Part shown: in pieces, positions 22,388 to 32,972 of the stretch | How positions within the stretch are numbered: the first letter of the stretch is position 1 | How the letters are laid out: every line of letters starts with the position of its first letter | Assembly (NCBI RefSeq): GCF_000835495.1 | Contig: NW_015622541.1 | Location: 3,286,001 to 3,350,000 of the forward strand | Direction: 5' to 3' | From: Cladophialophora immunda | Taxonomy: Eukaryota > Ascomycota > Eurotiomycetes > Chaetothyriales > Herpotrichiellaceae | DNA length: 64,000 nucleotides | Translations under genes and position numbers: made by a program | The notes under the pieces: generated by a model | What the model was told of the DNA's origin: nothing | The model's database searches: none | The model's input: only the letters and a program-made list of their open reading frames with translations

Positions 22388-24469
22388 ATGGACCCAAGAG
22401 GTCTGACCTTGCGGAAGAAACGCAAAGACCGCCCAACCATCAGTGCACCGCAAAATGCCTCTGGGCCCGGCATCGGCAGACCAGGGCTTCCGTCTCAGAA
22501 CAAGGCCGGGAACACCCTGACTGTACCGCGAGACCGTAATGCCCCGACTGAGACATCTGATCTGGTCAAACGTCGATATTCAACAAGATATAATCAGCTC
22601 CCCGACTTCAGTAACCTCAGCACTCCCGCTGTTCCCGCTCTCCCGGGGTCCGGTACCCTCAAGCGTCGCTCTGGAGGCGCTTCTCCGCGTCGGCCAGGGG
22701 CAGGATCGACCTCTCGCCCGCTTGTCGTTGACAACGACGTCCTCCGAGACCCAAACCTTCAGCACGAACGATACGTCACTGATCTCCTCGCCAATGCCTC
22801 CGAACAAGATATCCAAGAATACCAGAACAATTTGCAGCGGCTCAAGAACCGCAACTCTCAGGAGCTGCAGCGGAGCGTCTATCAGAACAGAACACAGTTC
22901 ATCAAGATCAGCAAAGAGGCGGAAAAGTTGAAGGCCGAGATGGGCATTCTACAGGGCCTCATGTCCGAGCTGACTGGCACTCTGGGAACTGGGAATGCAG
23001 CATCTGCAAGCACTCCTCTGTCGCCCGAGGCCAATGGGACTTCTCTGTCCAGGAGAAATACAAACAGGACGTCGGTCGCGAATTTGGAGCACATGTGGAA
23101 CATCCAACTACAAACCCTGTGGAAGAATATCGAGAAATCCCAAAAGTTTTTACCGGCTACACCTGGCCGCCATATTGTCGCAGAGACAGGCAACTGGATC
23201 GAGCTGGATTCGGCCACTTGGAAACCAAAACGGCCGGTTCACATCGTCCTTCTAAACGACCATCTTCTTGTTGCATCTAAGAAACGCAAGCGGGTAGACC
23301 CGAACGCACCTCAACAGGGTCCTGCCCCGACCAAATTGGTCGCCGAGGAGTGCTGGCCACTCCAGGACATTGAAATCATCGACATGTCCGCCAGTGTGGC
23401 GAATGGCGGGACCACGACACCAGCTGAGGAAAAGGTCATTGCCTCTGCACTGACAATCCGATCTGGTGGTCGGTCGCTCACCTACCGACACGAGAAACGT
23501 GACGAAAAGGCCAAAAACGGTCTTTTGATGGCGCTCAGAAAGGCTACTGAGGACGTCCGGAAGGCCGCCAAAACACAGGAAGAGCAAAGCAATCCACTTC
23601 AAACCGAAAGCCTAAACTACTTTGCGGCTCGCGATCCAGCGTCGGCAAAAAACACCGAAATCATCGAAAGCCTCAACTCCTCCAAGGAGAAACCCGACAT
23701 CCTCATCGAAGTCGATGGCCGGCAACAGAATTTCCGCTGGGTCGAGGGACAGATAGATGACCTGGACATTGAAATCTCCCTACAACGATTCGACGAAGCC
23801 GTCGAAAAAGTTGAAAAACTACGCAAGATTGCCAAGAGCTTAAAGGGCAATTCGGTCGCGCAAGAACTAATCAGCGTCAAGGTAGATGAGCGCGCGGGCA
23901 AGCTCGCCACGGTGCTCAGTCGAGAGCTGGTCGAGACGCCATCTTTCATGGAAGCTACGAAACGCAAGGTCAGCTACCTCATCCGCCTCGGATTTGAGGA
24001 TCGCGCAAGAGAAGCCTACCTCAACGCCCGGAGTGAAACGCTCATCAAACGAGCCCGCCAATGCGTTTTTGAAGGTGATTTGCATCGCTATGTCTTCTCC
24101 ATCTCTTACGTCTACTTCACTATCGTGAAGAACACTGTGCTTATATATCAAGCTGCCTTTTCACCATTGACCATCAGCGCTTGTGTCAAATGGGCCGATA
24201 TGCATTTGGAGACATTCAATACGCTGCTAGTGAGGCAGTTGAGTGCTATTGAGAAGCAAGGGAAGTTGTGGCGAGAATGTATGGATGTGGTGTGGCAGCA
24301 TGAGAGGGAGATGTTAGGGGATTCGGGTCTAGATTTTAGAGAGGTCATTGGCCGCGAACTGGAGGTCAGGGATCTTCCGAGCACTGCAAAGCCAGGAGGC
24401 AACACTGGGGGGTCCGCAGGGAGTAGGGAGAAGAGCCGGTCCAAGTCACGAACAAGGGGTGCTACATGA
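22388..24469 (+). CDS. EXO84: Exocyst complex component Exo84
   Basis: Subunit of the octameric exocyst that tethers secretory vesicles to the plasma membrane at growing tips. A single exon gives 693 aa from the first in-frame ATG. The basic N-terminus (LTLRKKRKDRPTISAP) is followed by a coiled coil at about 120-200 (the DIQEYQNNLQRLKNRNSQEL region). A PH-like domain at about 230-390 contains WIELDSATWKPKRPVHIVLL and LLVASKKRKR. The C-terminal helical Exo84_C region follows from about 400, and the protein ends in a basic Ser/Arg tail. Length and order match fungal Exo84. It diverges from the permease and converges on HSP10 with about 300 bp between stop codons. Confidence 0.93.
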   Translation: MDPRGLTLRKKRKDRPTISAPQNASGPGIGRPGLPSQNKAGNTLTVPRDRNAPTETSDLVKRRYSTRYNQLPDFSNLSTPAVPALPGSGTLKRRSGGASPRRPGAGSTSRPLVVDNDVLRDPNLQHERYVTDLLANASEQDIQEYQNNLQRLKNRNSQELQRSVYQNRTQFIKISKEAEKLKAEMGILQGLMSELTGTLGTGNAASASTPLSPEANGTSLSRRNTNRTSVANLEHMWNIQLQTLWKNIEKSQKFLPATPGRHIVAETGNWIELDSATWKPKRPVHIVLLNDHLLVASKKRKRVDPNAPQQGPAPTKLVAEECWPLQDIEIIDMSASVANGGTTTPAEEKVIASALTIRSGGRSLTYRHEKRDEKAKNGLLMALRKATEDVRKAAKTQEEQSNPLQTESLNYFAARDPASAKNTEIIESLNSSKEKPDILIEVDGRQQNFRWVEGQIDDLDIEISLQRFDEAVEKVEKLRKIAKSLKGNSVAQELISVKVDERAGKLATVLSRELVETPSFMEATKRKVSYLIRLGFEDRAREAYLNARSETLIKRARQCVFEGDLHRYVFSISYVYFTIVKNTVLIYQAAFSPLTISACVKWADMHLETFNTLLVRQLSAIEKQGKLWRECMDVVWQHEREMLGDSGLDFREVIGRELEVRDLPSTAKPGGNTGGSAGSREKSRSKSRTRGAT

Positions 24470-24766
24470 GAACGGTGCAGGGTGAGCGGAGAAGGCAAAT
24501 AGATTGGTACTCCATCAAATCTACACAAGGTATATGCAAAGATGCACAACAGACTCCCGGCGCTTTTTGCTCATGCTGGAATTGGAAATTTTCTTCAGCA
24601 CTGCCCCATTTCGCACGGTCGCAAGCTTGGTGTTGACACGCAGGAGTACTGCGATGATGATACATGGTGTACAGATGATGAGTCCATGCTTTCGATGCTC
24701 GTCGAGCAGCGATTTGTACTTGTCTCAGGAGCAGGACTCGGAAACGGGGAGGTATCGCAGGCGCGT

Positions 24767-25231
24767 TTATTCGTTGATCTTTGCGAGAAGCCTTCACACC
24801 GTTAGCATATGATTTTCCTCTTGGCCAAACCTGTGACATTTGAGACATACTCATGATCCCGGAACAGATGGTACTCCTCCTCTCCCACTTTCACCGGGCT
24901 TCCACCATACTGAGGGATCAAAACCTTGTCACCCTCCTGGACGCTCATTGCCATTCTCTTGCCATCTTTGTCGAATCCACCGGGTCCGACGGCTAGCACC
25001 TTTGCTTCGTTCAACTCCTTGACGCTGCTTTCCGGGAGGTAGATACCAGCAGCTGTCCGCGACTCAGCCTTGATTCGCTGCACTAGAACGCGGTCGAGAA
25101 GAGGGACAAGGGATCGGATGCTCTTGAGTGCGGTAGTCTGCGCGAGGTGTTTGTCAATCGACTGAATTGCGAGCGATTGCGGTGCGACGGCGCCTCCCGA
25201 AGCTTCTGTTGAGGGGAAAATGACTTACCAT
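24767..25231 (-). CDS. HSP10: Mitochondrial 10-kDa chaperonin (Hsp10/GroES)
   Basis: Co-chaperonin that caps Hsp60 in the mitochondrial matrix. Exons, read downward: 25231-25229, 25137-24851, 24791-24767, giving 104 aa. Exon 1 is only the start codon: ATG is followed directly by gtaagt. Exon 2 carries SIRSLVPLLDRVLVQRIKAE, the mobile-loop region around AGIYLPESS, NEAKVLAVGPGG and QEGDKVLIPQYGG. Splicing the last 59-bp intron (gtatgt...gctaac...aag) restores the family ending FRDHELLAKINE. Without it translation would run into an unrelated tail. The protein has the usual Hsp10 length and no cleaved presequence, as is normal for this family. It shares a 316-bp divergent promoter with FIP1. Confidence 0.95.
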
Positions 25232-25547
25232 CTTGACTTGATTGGAGAGATTCAGCGGGAAACTGGATGGACTTGGTGTAGGAGGAATAGATGCACGCAA
25301 AGGTCAGTAAACAGATGATCACTTTTCAAGAGGTCCCGGGGACTTTTTCTCGAACCATCCGCTCGTTAGACTTTCCTCGGATGAGCTCCGATAATGATTG
25401 GACAGGAAACGCCGCAAACTTTCCAAGCTGCATCGCAAACAAAGCAAACATGGCAAACAATCTGCGCTGGTTTACCTCGTCGCCAAATACCAGCCTCCAG
25501 CACATCCCTTTCCCCCACTTTCAGTGAGCATTACTCGGGCTGTCAAG
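25232..25547. promoter_or_regulatory. Shared divergent HSP10-FIP1 promoter
   Basis: Only 316 bp separate the two start codons, so both promoters must overlap here. It contains the candidate heat-shock element and an imperfect TTCAGCGGGAA near the HSP10 leader. Confidence 0.55.
25347..25354. promoter_or_regulatory. Candidate heat-shock element TTCTCGAA
   Basis: TTCnnGAA, two inverted nGAAn units, lies 116 bp upstream of the HSP10 start. The next unit reads ATC rather than TTC, giving 2.5 units. Hsf1 control of HSP10 is established in other fungi; here the site is inferred. Confidence 0.4.
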
Positions 25548-26557
25548 ATGATGGACTCGGACGAAGACGATATCTATCCGGATCACGATGAGTCGAACGG
25601 CCAGAAACACCAAGGTGAGGTGAAGATGGAGGACGCCGACGACGGTGAAGAGGAAGGCGAGGAAGTCGAGGAGGAAGAAGACGATGATGTATGAAATGCG
25701 CCTCAAAAGGAGATTGCGAGGAACTGACTGTTTACCAGGATGATGTCGATTTTATCATCGACGTCAAGGATGAGCCCAAGCCAGAGCCAGGCTCTGGACC
25801 AGGTTCTCAGACAAAGAGGCTTCCTGGACTCGGACCAGCTGGTGCAGATGTGCGGAAATCATCATCAACACCGACGCCAGCAATGAAAGCAGGCACACCC
25901 GCAGATGTACGAGGCGGATCGCAACCTCCGAATGATCGTCCTGGCACCGACTATCCAGCGCGACACACGTCCAAGATCGATCCGAACGGTAACCCCGTAC
26001 ACCCCGCCACTGGCAAGCCCATCATGTCCACCGACTTCGATGTTGATTTCCCCTCGGAATCGTCAAAGCCCTGGCGCAAGCCCGGGGCAGATATAACGGA
26101 CTACTTCAACTACGGATTTGATGAATTTACGTGGGCATCTTACTGCCTCAAGCAAGAGCAGATGCCAAAAGAAGTGAAAGAGATCACACAACAAGCAGAA
26201 CAAATGAAAGCGTTTGTAGAAGGTATCCCTGGAGGTGGCATGCCAGGGGTGCCTGCGATGCCAGGTGCACCGGCAGCTGATATGTCACAAATGGCAATGC
26301 CCAATGACGCACAAATGCAGCAAATGTTCGCTGCAATGACGTCTCAGGGTCTGGATCCGACAACGATGGACCCTGCTCAGTTTATGCAGTTCATGGCAGG
26401 CGGAGGAGCGGCCATGATGGGACAACCCCAGCCGCCCACTGGTCCCTCTGCTTCGTTTGCAGGGGGTGGAGGAGGAGGGTTTGATCAAGGGGGAGGCGGC
26501 GGCGGCGGTGGCTTTGGTGGCCGCGGAAGAGGAAAAGGTGGGAGGAGAAATTGGTAG
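25548..26557 (+). CDS. FIP1: Pre-mRNA polyadenylation factor Fip1
   Basis: Nuclear subunit of the cleavage and polyadenylation factor that links poly(A) polymerase to the complex. Exons 25548-25688 and 25739-26557 (intron 50 bp, donor gtatga) give 319 aa. The acidic N-terminus (runs of Asp/Glu) corresponds to the Pap1-binding side. The diagnostic Fip1 motif at about 157-188 reads KPWRKPGADITDYFNYGFDE followed by FTWASYCLKQE. A Met/Gln/Pro/Gly-rich stretch ends in a Gly-rich RGRGKGGRR tail of RGG type. The second ATG three bases downstream is an equally possible start. It is divergent from HSP10. Confidence 0.93.
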
Positions 26558-27706
26558 AGACAGTTTCGTCATCCGGACTCGCCCGTCCATTACTGATCAC
26601 AACTTGCTGTCTCGGCCAACGAGCCTGACCGCTTCCGGCTCTATCATGGCCAAAATTGACGGAAGGCTTTGAACCTGCGGCACCGAAATTCCACATTTCG
26701 CTTTGCTCGTGAGTGCCAGTGACTTCAACGACTTGCCTCAACAGCTTGAGGGCATCTCATATAGGGCGCGACGGCTCAACCGAGCAATGAGATGAAATTC
26801 TAACAGAGTCTGGTGGACATGTTGAAGCAAGTTCAACCACAGGGCATTACTACCTACCGCCAGAGGACGACGGCGGGAGCAGCTCACCTGAACCATCTTG
26901 CTTGGTCTTATTTGGCTCACTGTAACAGAAGCAGGACGCAATCATGCACGTACACACACACAATCGACTTCATGTTAAATTCATTGCATTGGCTTACGTT
27001 TTGGTGTTTGTAATATATGCTCGACTCCTGAACAATTTCAGCCTTGCGCCCCTCCAAGGCTGGCCAAGCTACAACCACCCACATCGTGTACGGGTACCTG
27101 CCTGTCGGCGTATCGCAGCCGCAGGAGGCGGTATGGCCTCTGAATTGGCTTATCCATCACGCATAGTCGACTGTTCGTTGGTGGGTAAGCTGACTGGGCC
27201 GGCCATTATATGATTTGTTGCGCGAGGCAAAGGCACCAAGTCTACGGAAAGCGGGAGTGCGACGAGGCCCCCGATGGAGACAACTCGAGATGCCTTACCG
27301 CAAGGAACATCACCCCAAATCTATCCAAGTTGCCCCTTTCAAATACGTAACGCTGCTTGTCTAGGCTGATGATCGCCTCGTATGTTGACGCCCGTCCTCT
27401 CGCGGACCTTGGTTGGACGACATATCTGTGATGCCGCAGATCTGCTACTGCGCAACCACATGGATCAAAACGATCACGACCTTACTGGTAAGAGTTAAAT
27501 TCCCTGTAATCATAAGCTCAAGGTTTCGTCCCGGTATGTCTACGATGTCAGCTCCTTTCAGGCCCTTTTCGCGCTCCCGCAGAAGAATATGGTAAAAGGG
27601 TTAAAGAGAGAGCAGCAGAGCTCGTGTCTGGGACCTACCTCACTCAACTCGATACTTCTTCTATCCACACCCTCTGTCTCTGTGTGAGACACCGAAACCA
27701 CCGACA
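26558..27706. other. Intergenic, FIP1 to FAD oxidoreductase
   Basis: 1.15 kb with only short frames of no recognisable content. The distal part, ending in a CT-rich leader, is the presumed promoter of the oxidoreductase. Confidence 0.6.
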
Positions 27707-29712
27707 ATGACCGACCCTCTAGACGAGCAGCTGGACCACCTCCGCTCGCTGCTCTCCGAGTCAGAAGTCATACTGCCGTCGTCAGAGCTCTACGCAGCAC
27801 AAACGTCGACATGGGCGGCGCAGAAGAACCTCCATCCACGCCTCGTCGTCCGCCCGAGCTCAACGCAATCGCTCTCAAGAGTCCTACGATACCTGTCGAC
27901 CACGGACCTGGACATGGCAGTGCGCAGCTCCGGGTACGGCTCGGCCTCAGCCCGGGACGTGGTCATCAGCATGGAGTCGTTTGACGAATTCGAGTATGAT
28001 GGTGAGAAGGAGATTGTGACGTTGGGCGCGGGACAGCTGTGGAGGGATTACTACGACAAGATGGAGAAGGTCGCTCCCGACCGTCACGGTACATTTCGAA
28101 CCTTCCAACCCTTCCATTTTCCACGATGGTGCCAGCAATGCTGACTGTCCTTTCCGCCCATCTCGTGAGAAATAGTGATCGCTGCACGAACCCCAGCCTT
28201 GGGGATCGGAGGGAGCATCCTCTCCGGGGGCTTCTCGTGGCTCGCCCGGCAGCACGGCAACACCTCCGACCCGGACAACATGCTCGACGCCGAGGTGGTC
28301 AAGATGGACGGCACGATCCTGTGGGCCTCGCAGGAGCCGGACCTGCTGTGGGCGTTGCGCGGCGCCGGGGCGAGTTTCTGCGTGGTCACCACGTTCAAAC
28401 TGCGCGCCTACCCGTGCCCTCAGGACATTTACGCAGGGCCCATCATCATCCCGCGCGGCCAGCTGCCTCTCGTCGCCAAGGGCGTCGCAGCCATGAACGA
28501 GACGCGCCCGTCGCAGACTCTCTCGGCACCACCGCCGCCACCACCACCGCAAGTCTCGATGGATCTGTACGTGGTGAGGAAGGAGCAGGCGGCGCACATG
28601 ATGGGCAGCGCCGTCCCGGAGGATCTGCTGATCGTGCAGGCCTTCGACGCGCTGGGGCCGCAGCACGCAAGGTCCGCGGGCGGGTTTCAGTGGGCGCTCG
28701 AGATCCCCGGCGCGGTGGACATGACCCGGGTCACCAACCTGCGGGGCGTCTCGCAGATGCATGGTACGTTTATGATGCTTTCTCACAAGGTCAAGCCCAA
28801 TCCCAATCCCAAGCCCAAACCAGGAGCAGGACTCCCCACGGAACTGTCTGTCTTCTCCAGAGCACCCAACCAGACAGACCACAGTCCCCCCCAAACGGAA
28901 AGACACACGAGAATGAAGAAATAGCAAGAGCTAACCGATGCCGCGCCCGTGCACCCGTTCCGGTGTGCTGGGTGACCCGGGTCCGCAGAACAAGTCACCG
29001 CCCTCAAAGGCCGGTTCAACACGTTCTGGCAGCCCCTGACGGTGACGACCCTGACGGAAGACACCGTCCTCAACGCGGTGAACTGGTTCGACCGCGTCGG
29101 CGCGGCCGGCGGCTCGGTCGCCAACAGCGTCCAACTCGTCTTCGAGTGCCTGTGCACGCGGGACCCGGCGAGCGGCGCCGCCTCGGGAGCGTCGGCCTGG
29201 CCGCGCCCAAGGGGGATGAAGAACACCATCATCTGCGCGGCCGGGTGCGATGCGACTGAAACCAGTACTGAGATTGAGACTGGAATTAGGCCTAGAGGCC
29301 AAGGCACAGAGAAAGCCGGTGGAGGTGCTAGCGGTGACGACGATGTTGAAGACGAACTCGCCACAGCGCGACGACTCTGTCTCGAGGCACCGGGCGTGAT
29401 CCTCGGACGAGATGGCCAGCAGGGGGTGCGATACGCCCCGAACGCGCTGGAGGAGTACCATGACCTGAAAGACGTGAGTTGTCTAATTCATTTTCCGCCC
29501 GCGTTGTTTCACTGGATATCTGAACGCCGAGTAAAAGCCATTTGGTGTCCATCCGTCTGCTAACCTCCATATGACCGTTCTGCGGTCCCTCGTTGTTATA
29601 CCGACAGGTCTTCGCCGAGCATCTCCCGAAACTCCTCGTGTTGAAGAAGCACTACGATCCGCGGAACAGGTTGAAAGGACCGATCAATCTCGCGCAGCCC
29701 CCCTCCGTCTAA
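27707..29712 (+). CDS. FAD-linked oxidoreductase, BBE-like (PCMH-type FAD domain)
   Basis: Flavoprotein oxidase/dehydrogenase of the VAO/berberine-bridge group. Exons 27707-28088, 28176-28763, 28989-29473 and 29608-29712 give 519 aa. The PCMH FAD-binding half spans about 50-210: LHPRLVVRPSST, RSSGYGSASA, TLGAGQLW, then RTPALGIGGSILSGGFSWLA and DPDLLWALRGAGA-like residues. The C-terminus KKHYDPRNRLKG is the usual BBE end. The His that covalently holds FAD in many BBE enzymes is Tyr here (RSSGYGS) and no Cys partner is seen in GGSILSGGF, so FAD is probably bound non-covalently (inference). No signal peptide is seen, so it is probably intracellular. The second intron (225 bp) is long for this window. 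The substrate is unknown; such enzymes often act on small secondary metabolites. Confidence 0.87.
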
Positions 29713-30011
29713 GAGGAAGGCATGGCGCTATCATCTTCAACGCCATTCTAACACCAAACATCCCAAAAAGCCAAGCCACAAGAACAGATTTCTTTCTACC
29801 AATACATTGATTTGTCTACTTGGCCTACCACGTTGATGGAGCACGCTTGTCATGGACCGCCTCGTGCCTTTGTAGATGGATGAGGTTGTGTTGGATAACA
29901 ACTCGAAGCCCGCCTTCCAGCGCCTTGTGTCAGTTCTCTCGTCACCAACGGCCTCATAATAATTACATTTAAAACACCTATCGGTATTGTCTAAGCTGGG
30001 TATGTTTACCG
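29713..30011. other. Short convergent gap
   Basis: About 300 bp between the 3' ends of the oxidoreductase and the orphan gene; nothing is recognised in it. Confidence 0.5.
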
Positions 30012-30748
30012 CTATGGACGGCATGCTCTTAGCTGCCTCGAATTTGTAAAGTTCCGGCAAAGCATTCTCAGAGCAATCTCGACAGAGCGGAACCATTCGT
30101 CCATGGTTCCACATGCAAATATTGAGCGAGTCCTAGACGTTGAGAGCACATGTCTAGCAGACCATAAGCCCAGGGCCGTGTAGCCCGTACAAATCCACCA
30201 GCATGGATTCAGAACAAAATATGACGTTTTGCAAAAACCGTAGAACAGCTCGTACCGAGTCGCTCGAAAGGGAATCAATCTCCATCGTAAGTTGCAATCG
30301 TGTGGGCTATTCTGCGATATTGGCCAGGGAACATCTCCGACCGTCAGCCGGTGGCCAATGCATTCGAAGAATTCCAGAGACCTTCTCTCTGACTCTCCTT
30401 GAGGGTTGGGACCGGCTTCTGGTGGTAGGCTCTGAGTTTGCTCTGATAAATCACATCTTTCCCGACTCATTGCATCTTCGAGCTCGTCCCATTCACGTTC
30501 TAAAGGCGCCAGTCGTGGCATTTGCGGTCGCAAAATTTGGGACCGGACTCGCAGATCCTTGAAGCCGAACGGTAGATTAGAATGCCTGAGGGCCAGGGTT
30601 GAGTCAGCGGATCCCAGTCAAGCCATGGCTCGACGTCAGGGACGGTAGCTGCGAGTTCTGCGAGCCAGAGGTAGCCTTTCCTGTCGAAGTTCCGGACGAA
30701 CGATGATAACAAAATTGGGTTGGTGAAAATGACTTGAAGCCGTTCCAT
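30012..30748 (-). CDS. Hypothetical protein, no family recognised
   Basis: Two frames join in phase across a 43-bp intron (30543-30501, donor gtccca, acceptor tttag), giving 230 aa from ATG 30748, which has a good context (gccaagATGG). The first exon reads plausibly as a folded domain (SSFVRNFDRKGYLWLAELAA, then VEPWLDWDPLTQPWP). The second begins EREWDELEDAMSRE and becomes Cys/Trp/Arg-rich near its end, so the 3' end may be wrong. The donor is weak. I recognise no domain. It lies downstream of the HEI10-like gene on the same strand. It could be a lineage-specific gene or a decaying one. Confidence 0.35.
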
Positions 30749-31264
30749 CTTGGCTTCTGCGCTGTTTCAGACTCAGGGACTCAGGATTCCTTAGCCTTGG
30801 CTCCAGATGAGACAAACTGATGAGAAGGTAGGCTCTTCATGTTGATCAGATTCATCTTGAGAACTTCATCCGTCGCCTCATCGAGATGATAGAGGCGCTT
30901 CTAGAGGTGATCTGATGGCCCAAAGAGAATAAGGATAGCCGCCGGATGATTCTGAAACTCTCGATCGCTTTGCTCGATCGCAGGGCACGATTTCCTCGTC
31001 GAATGAGACTTACCACTTGGCGAGAACAGTCGGGAAAGGTGCGATGGACGAAAGGGCTTCAAATGTATGCTGTCGAACAATCGTGAAACCGATGGATGTC
31101 ACTGAAGAGATAGACCGAGGAACCGATGGAGTTGAGAGACCTAGGCGGAGGTGAGATGCATGACCAAAAGCCACCTGTTCTATGGAGAGGACTGCTTCGA
31201 CATCTTCTCAGGAGAAGTTCGCATGACTTGCATGCCTTGGTCATATCTTAAACCTCGTGTAAAC
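30749..31264. other. Intergenic, orphan gene to HEI10-like gene
   Basis: About 500 bp upstream of the orphan gene and downstream of the RING gene; no feature is recognised. If the last intron of the RING gene is not removed, its coding region would extend to 31180. Confidence 0.5.
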
Positions 31265-32719
31265 TCAGGCATAGCCAGCTGAGTACGGTGCAACCAAACC
31301 TGCATGATCTGCACTCCGTCGCGGCGCATGTATGATTTTGTCCACGTTGCGTCAGTTTCTAATGTACAACGAGGAAGATCAGACCTACCAGCATACTTGT
31401 TGAACCTCGGGCCCAAGTCTATTGATCCAGATGTCCCTGCTCGGCCCACTTTCATGCCTGAACTAATTGCACTGTAGCTCAGGGTGGCATTGGCAACTTT
31501 ACTCGAGTGGTTGTGCTGGTGACGAGATGATCCCAGCAGGTGATGGCTATCTGGAAGCGGAGAATGTGAACCTGTTGCTGGAATACCGGATTGGTTGACT
31601 CCTGGACGAGGCTGAGCTGGCGAGGCTGTTCGTTGCAAGGGTGTTCCTGAAGTGGCCACCATGTTTGCTACGACAGGTCAGCACAAGCAGATCGTGATTC
31701 AGGGCTTCGTACGAATCCTCAACATCCGCAGCCTCTCCGGTGGCAGCATGCCTCTCTGCTCGCTCCTTCCACTAACAATGCTCCCGGACCTCTGATGAGG
31801 ATGGAGTCGTTCTGGACCCTCTTGAAGCCGGTTATATCTTGGAGTTGGCCGTTCTGCCATCTGGAGATGGTCTGGTGGACGAAATGCTTGTCTTGAGTCC
31901 GTTGCTGGCTGCCTCATCTCGGATTGAGGCAAGGCAGAGATGGATTGTAACGTCTGGGTTACGTCGTTATCGGCAAGTGGTTCCATTTCCTCCAGCATGA
32001 CTTTCTGCTTAAGAGTATCGTAAAGCTTCTGGGTTTGTGCTTGCTTCTTGCTCTTTTCTTGATACTGATCCAAAAGCTGGGCATACTTTTGATCGAGTGA
32101 CTGTCGATCGCCAGTGAGTTCTTTGCGGTGGTTAGCAGGCTCTTCGCAATCATACCAGTTACAATTCGTACCTTGATTACGTGTCTCCAGAGCTTGGATT
32201 CGAGTGTCGGCATCATTCACAATCCTCTCGACTTCTGCATTCAGCTGGTGGTACCTCTGGGTCAGGTTTCTGGCAATGTGTTGCTGATACGCACTGTCAC
32301 TCTCGTCAGATGGATCACATGGCAGACAATGCGTTCCACGTCACTGTTCCTGAGTATTTTGGTATGTCCAGAAAGAAAGCGCTCGCTGAGCACATTCCAT
32401 GATAGTCGCGGGGTCAAGGCCACAGAGGACGCTGGCCTTGAAGTCCTCCGCGGGGTTCACCAGATTACGGACAGCGTCGTGGGGATTTGGTAGGTTTGTT
32501 TTGCAGACAGGACAACGACGCTGGTTCCGGGGTGCCGTGGATAAGCCAGTCTTTTCGGCGCAGGGTATGCAAAAGATGTGTCTGAGACAGGTTAGAGTAA
32601 CGATGGGAAGTTAAATGGCTAGGGAGGACATGCGCGCAAGTTGTGACAATTGCCTCCGCCGTGAGAGCAGCTCGACAACTGCCCCCATGTTGGCTGTTGC
32701 ACCGCAGATGTTGGTCCAT
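31265..32719 (-). CDS. Meiotic RING E3 ligase, HEI10/CCNB1IP1 (Zip3) type
   Basis: Predicted SUMO/ubiquitin ligase that promotes crossover formation at meiosis. Exons, read downward: 32719-32634, 32581-32345, 32293-32172, 32120-31713, 31667-31389, 31299-31265, about 388 aa. The RING finger spans about residues 7-55: C7, C15, C28-A-H30, C33-IP-C36, then NQRRC52-PVC55. It is followed by TIMECAQRALSFWTYQNTQE, typical of this family, and a coiled coil (about 108-190). The C-terminal half is low-complexity and Ser/Pro-rich. Intron 1 must use a GC donor (gcatgt) to restore the RING frame. The last intron is uncertain: unspliced, the protein would run on to 31180. The stop of XAP5 lies 253 bp upstream. 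Confidence 0.8.
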
Positions 32720-32972
32720 TGCCCTTGCTTAAGGAGACAAGGTATGACAATTGGCTGAACCGTGGAGTGGAAATGGGCGGAGGAGAAATCACAGTGTCGA
32801 TTCGGGAGGTTGGCAGCTTGCACAACCGGGAGACGATGGAGATGACGACGAGGCTCAGCCTGTCCGCACTTGCCCCATGGCCTCGCAAAACACCACCTCA
32901 TCTTCCGTGTGACATTCATTCAGGCGGATCCATTTCTACCTTGCTTCGCTCTGCCGCAGAGTCGTGTCCATA

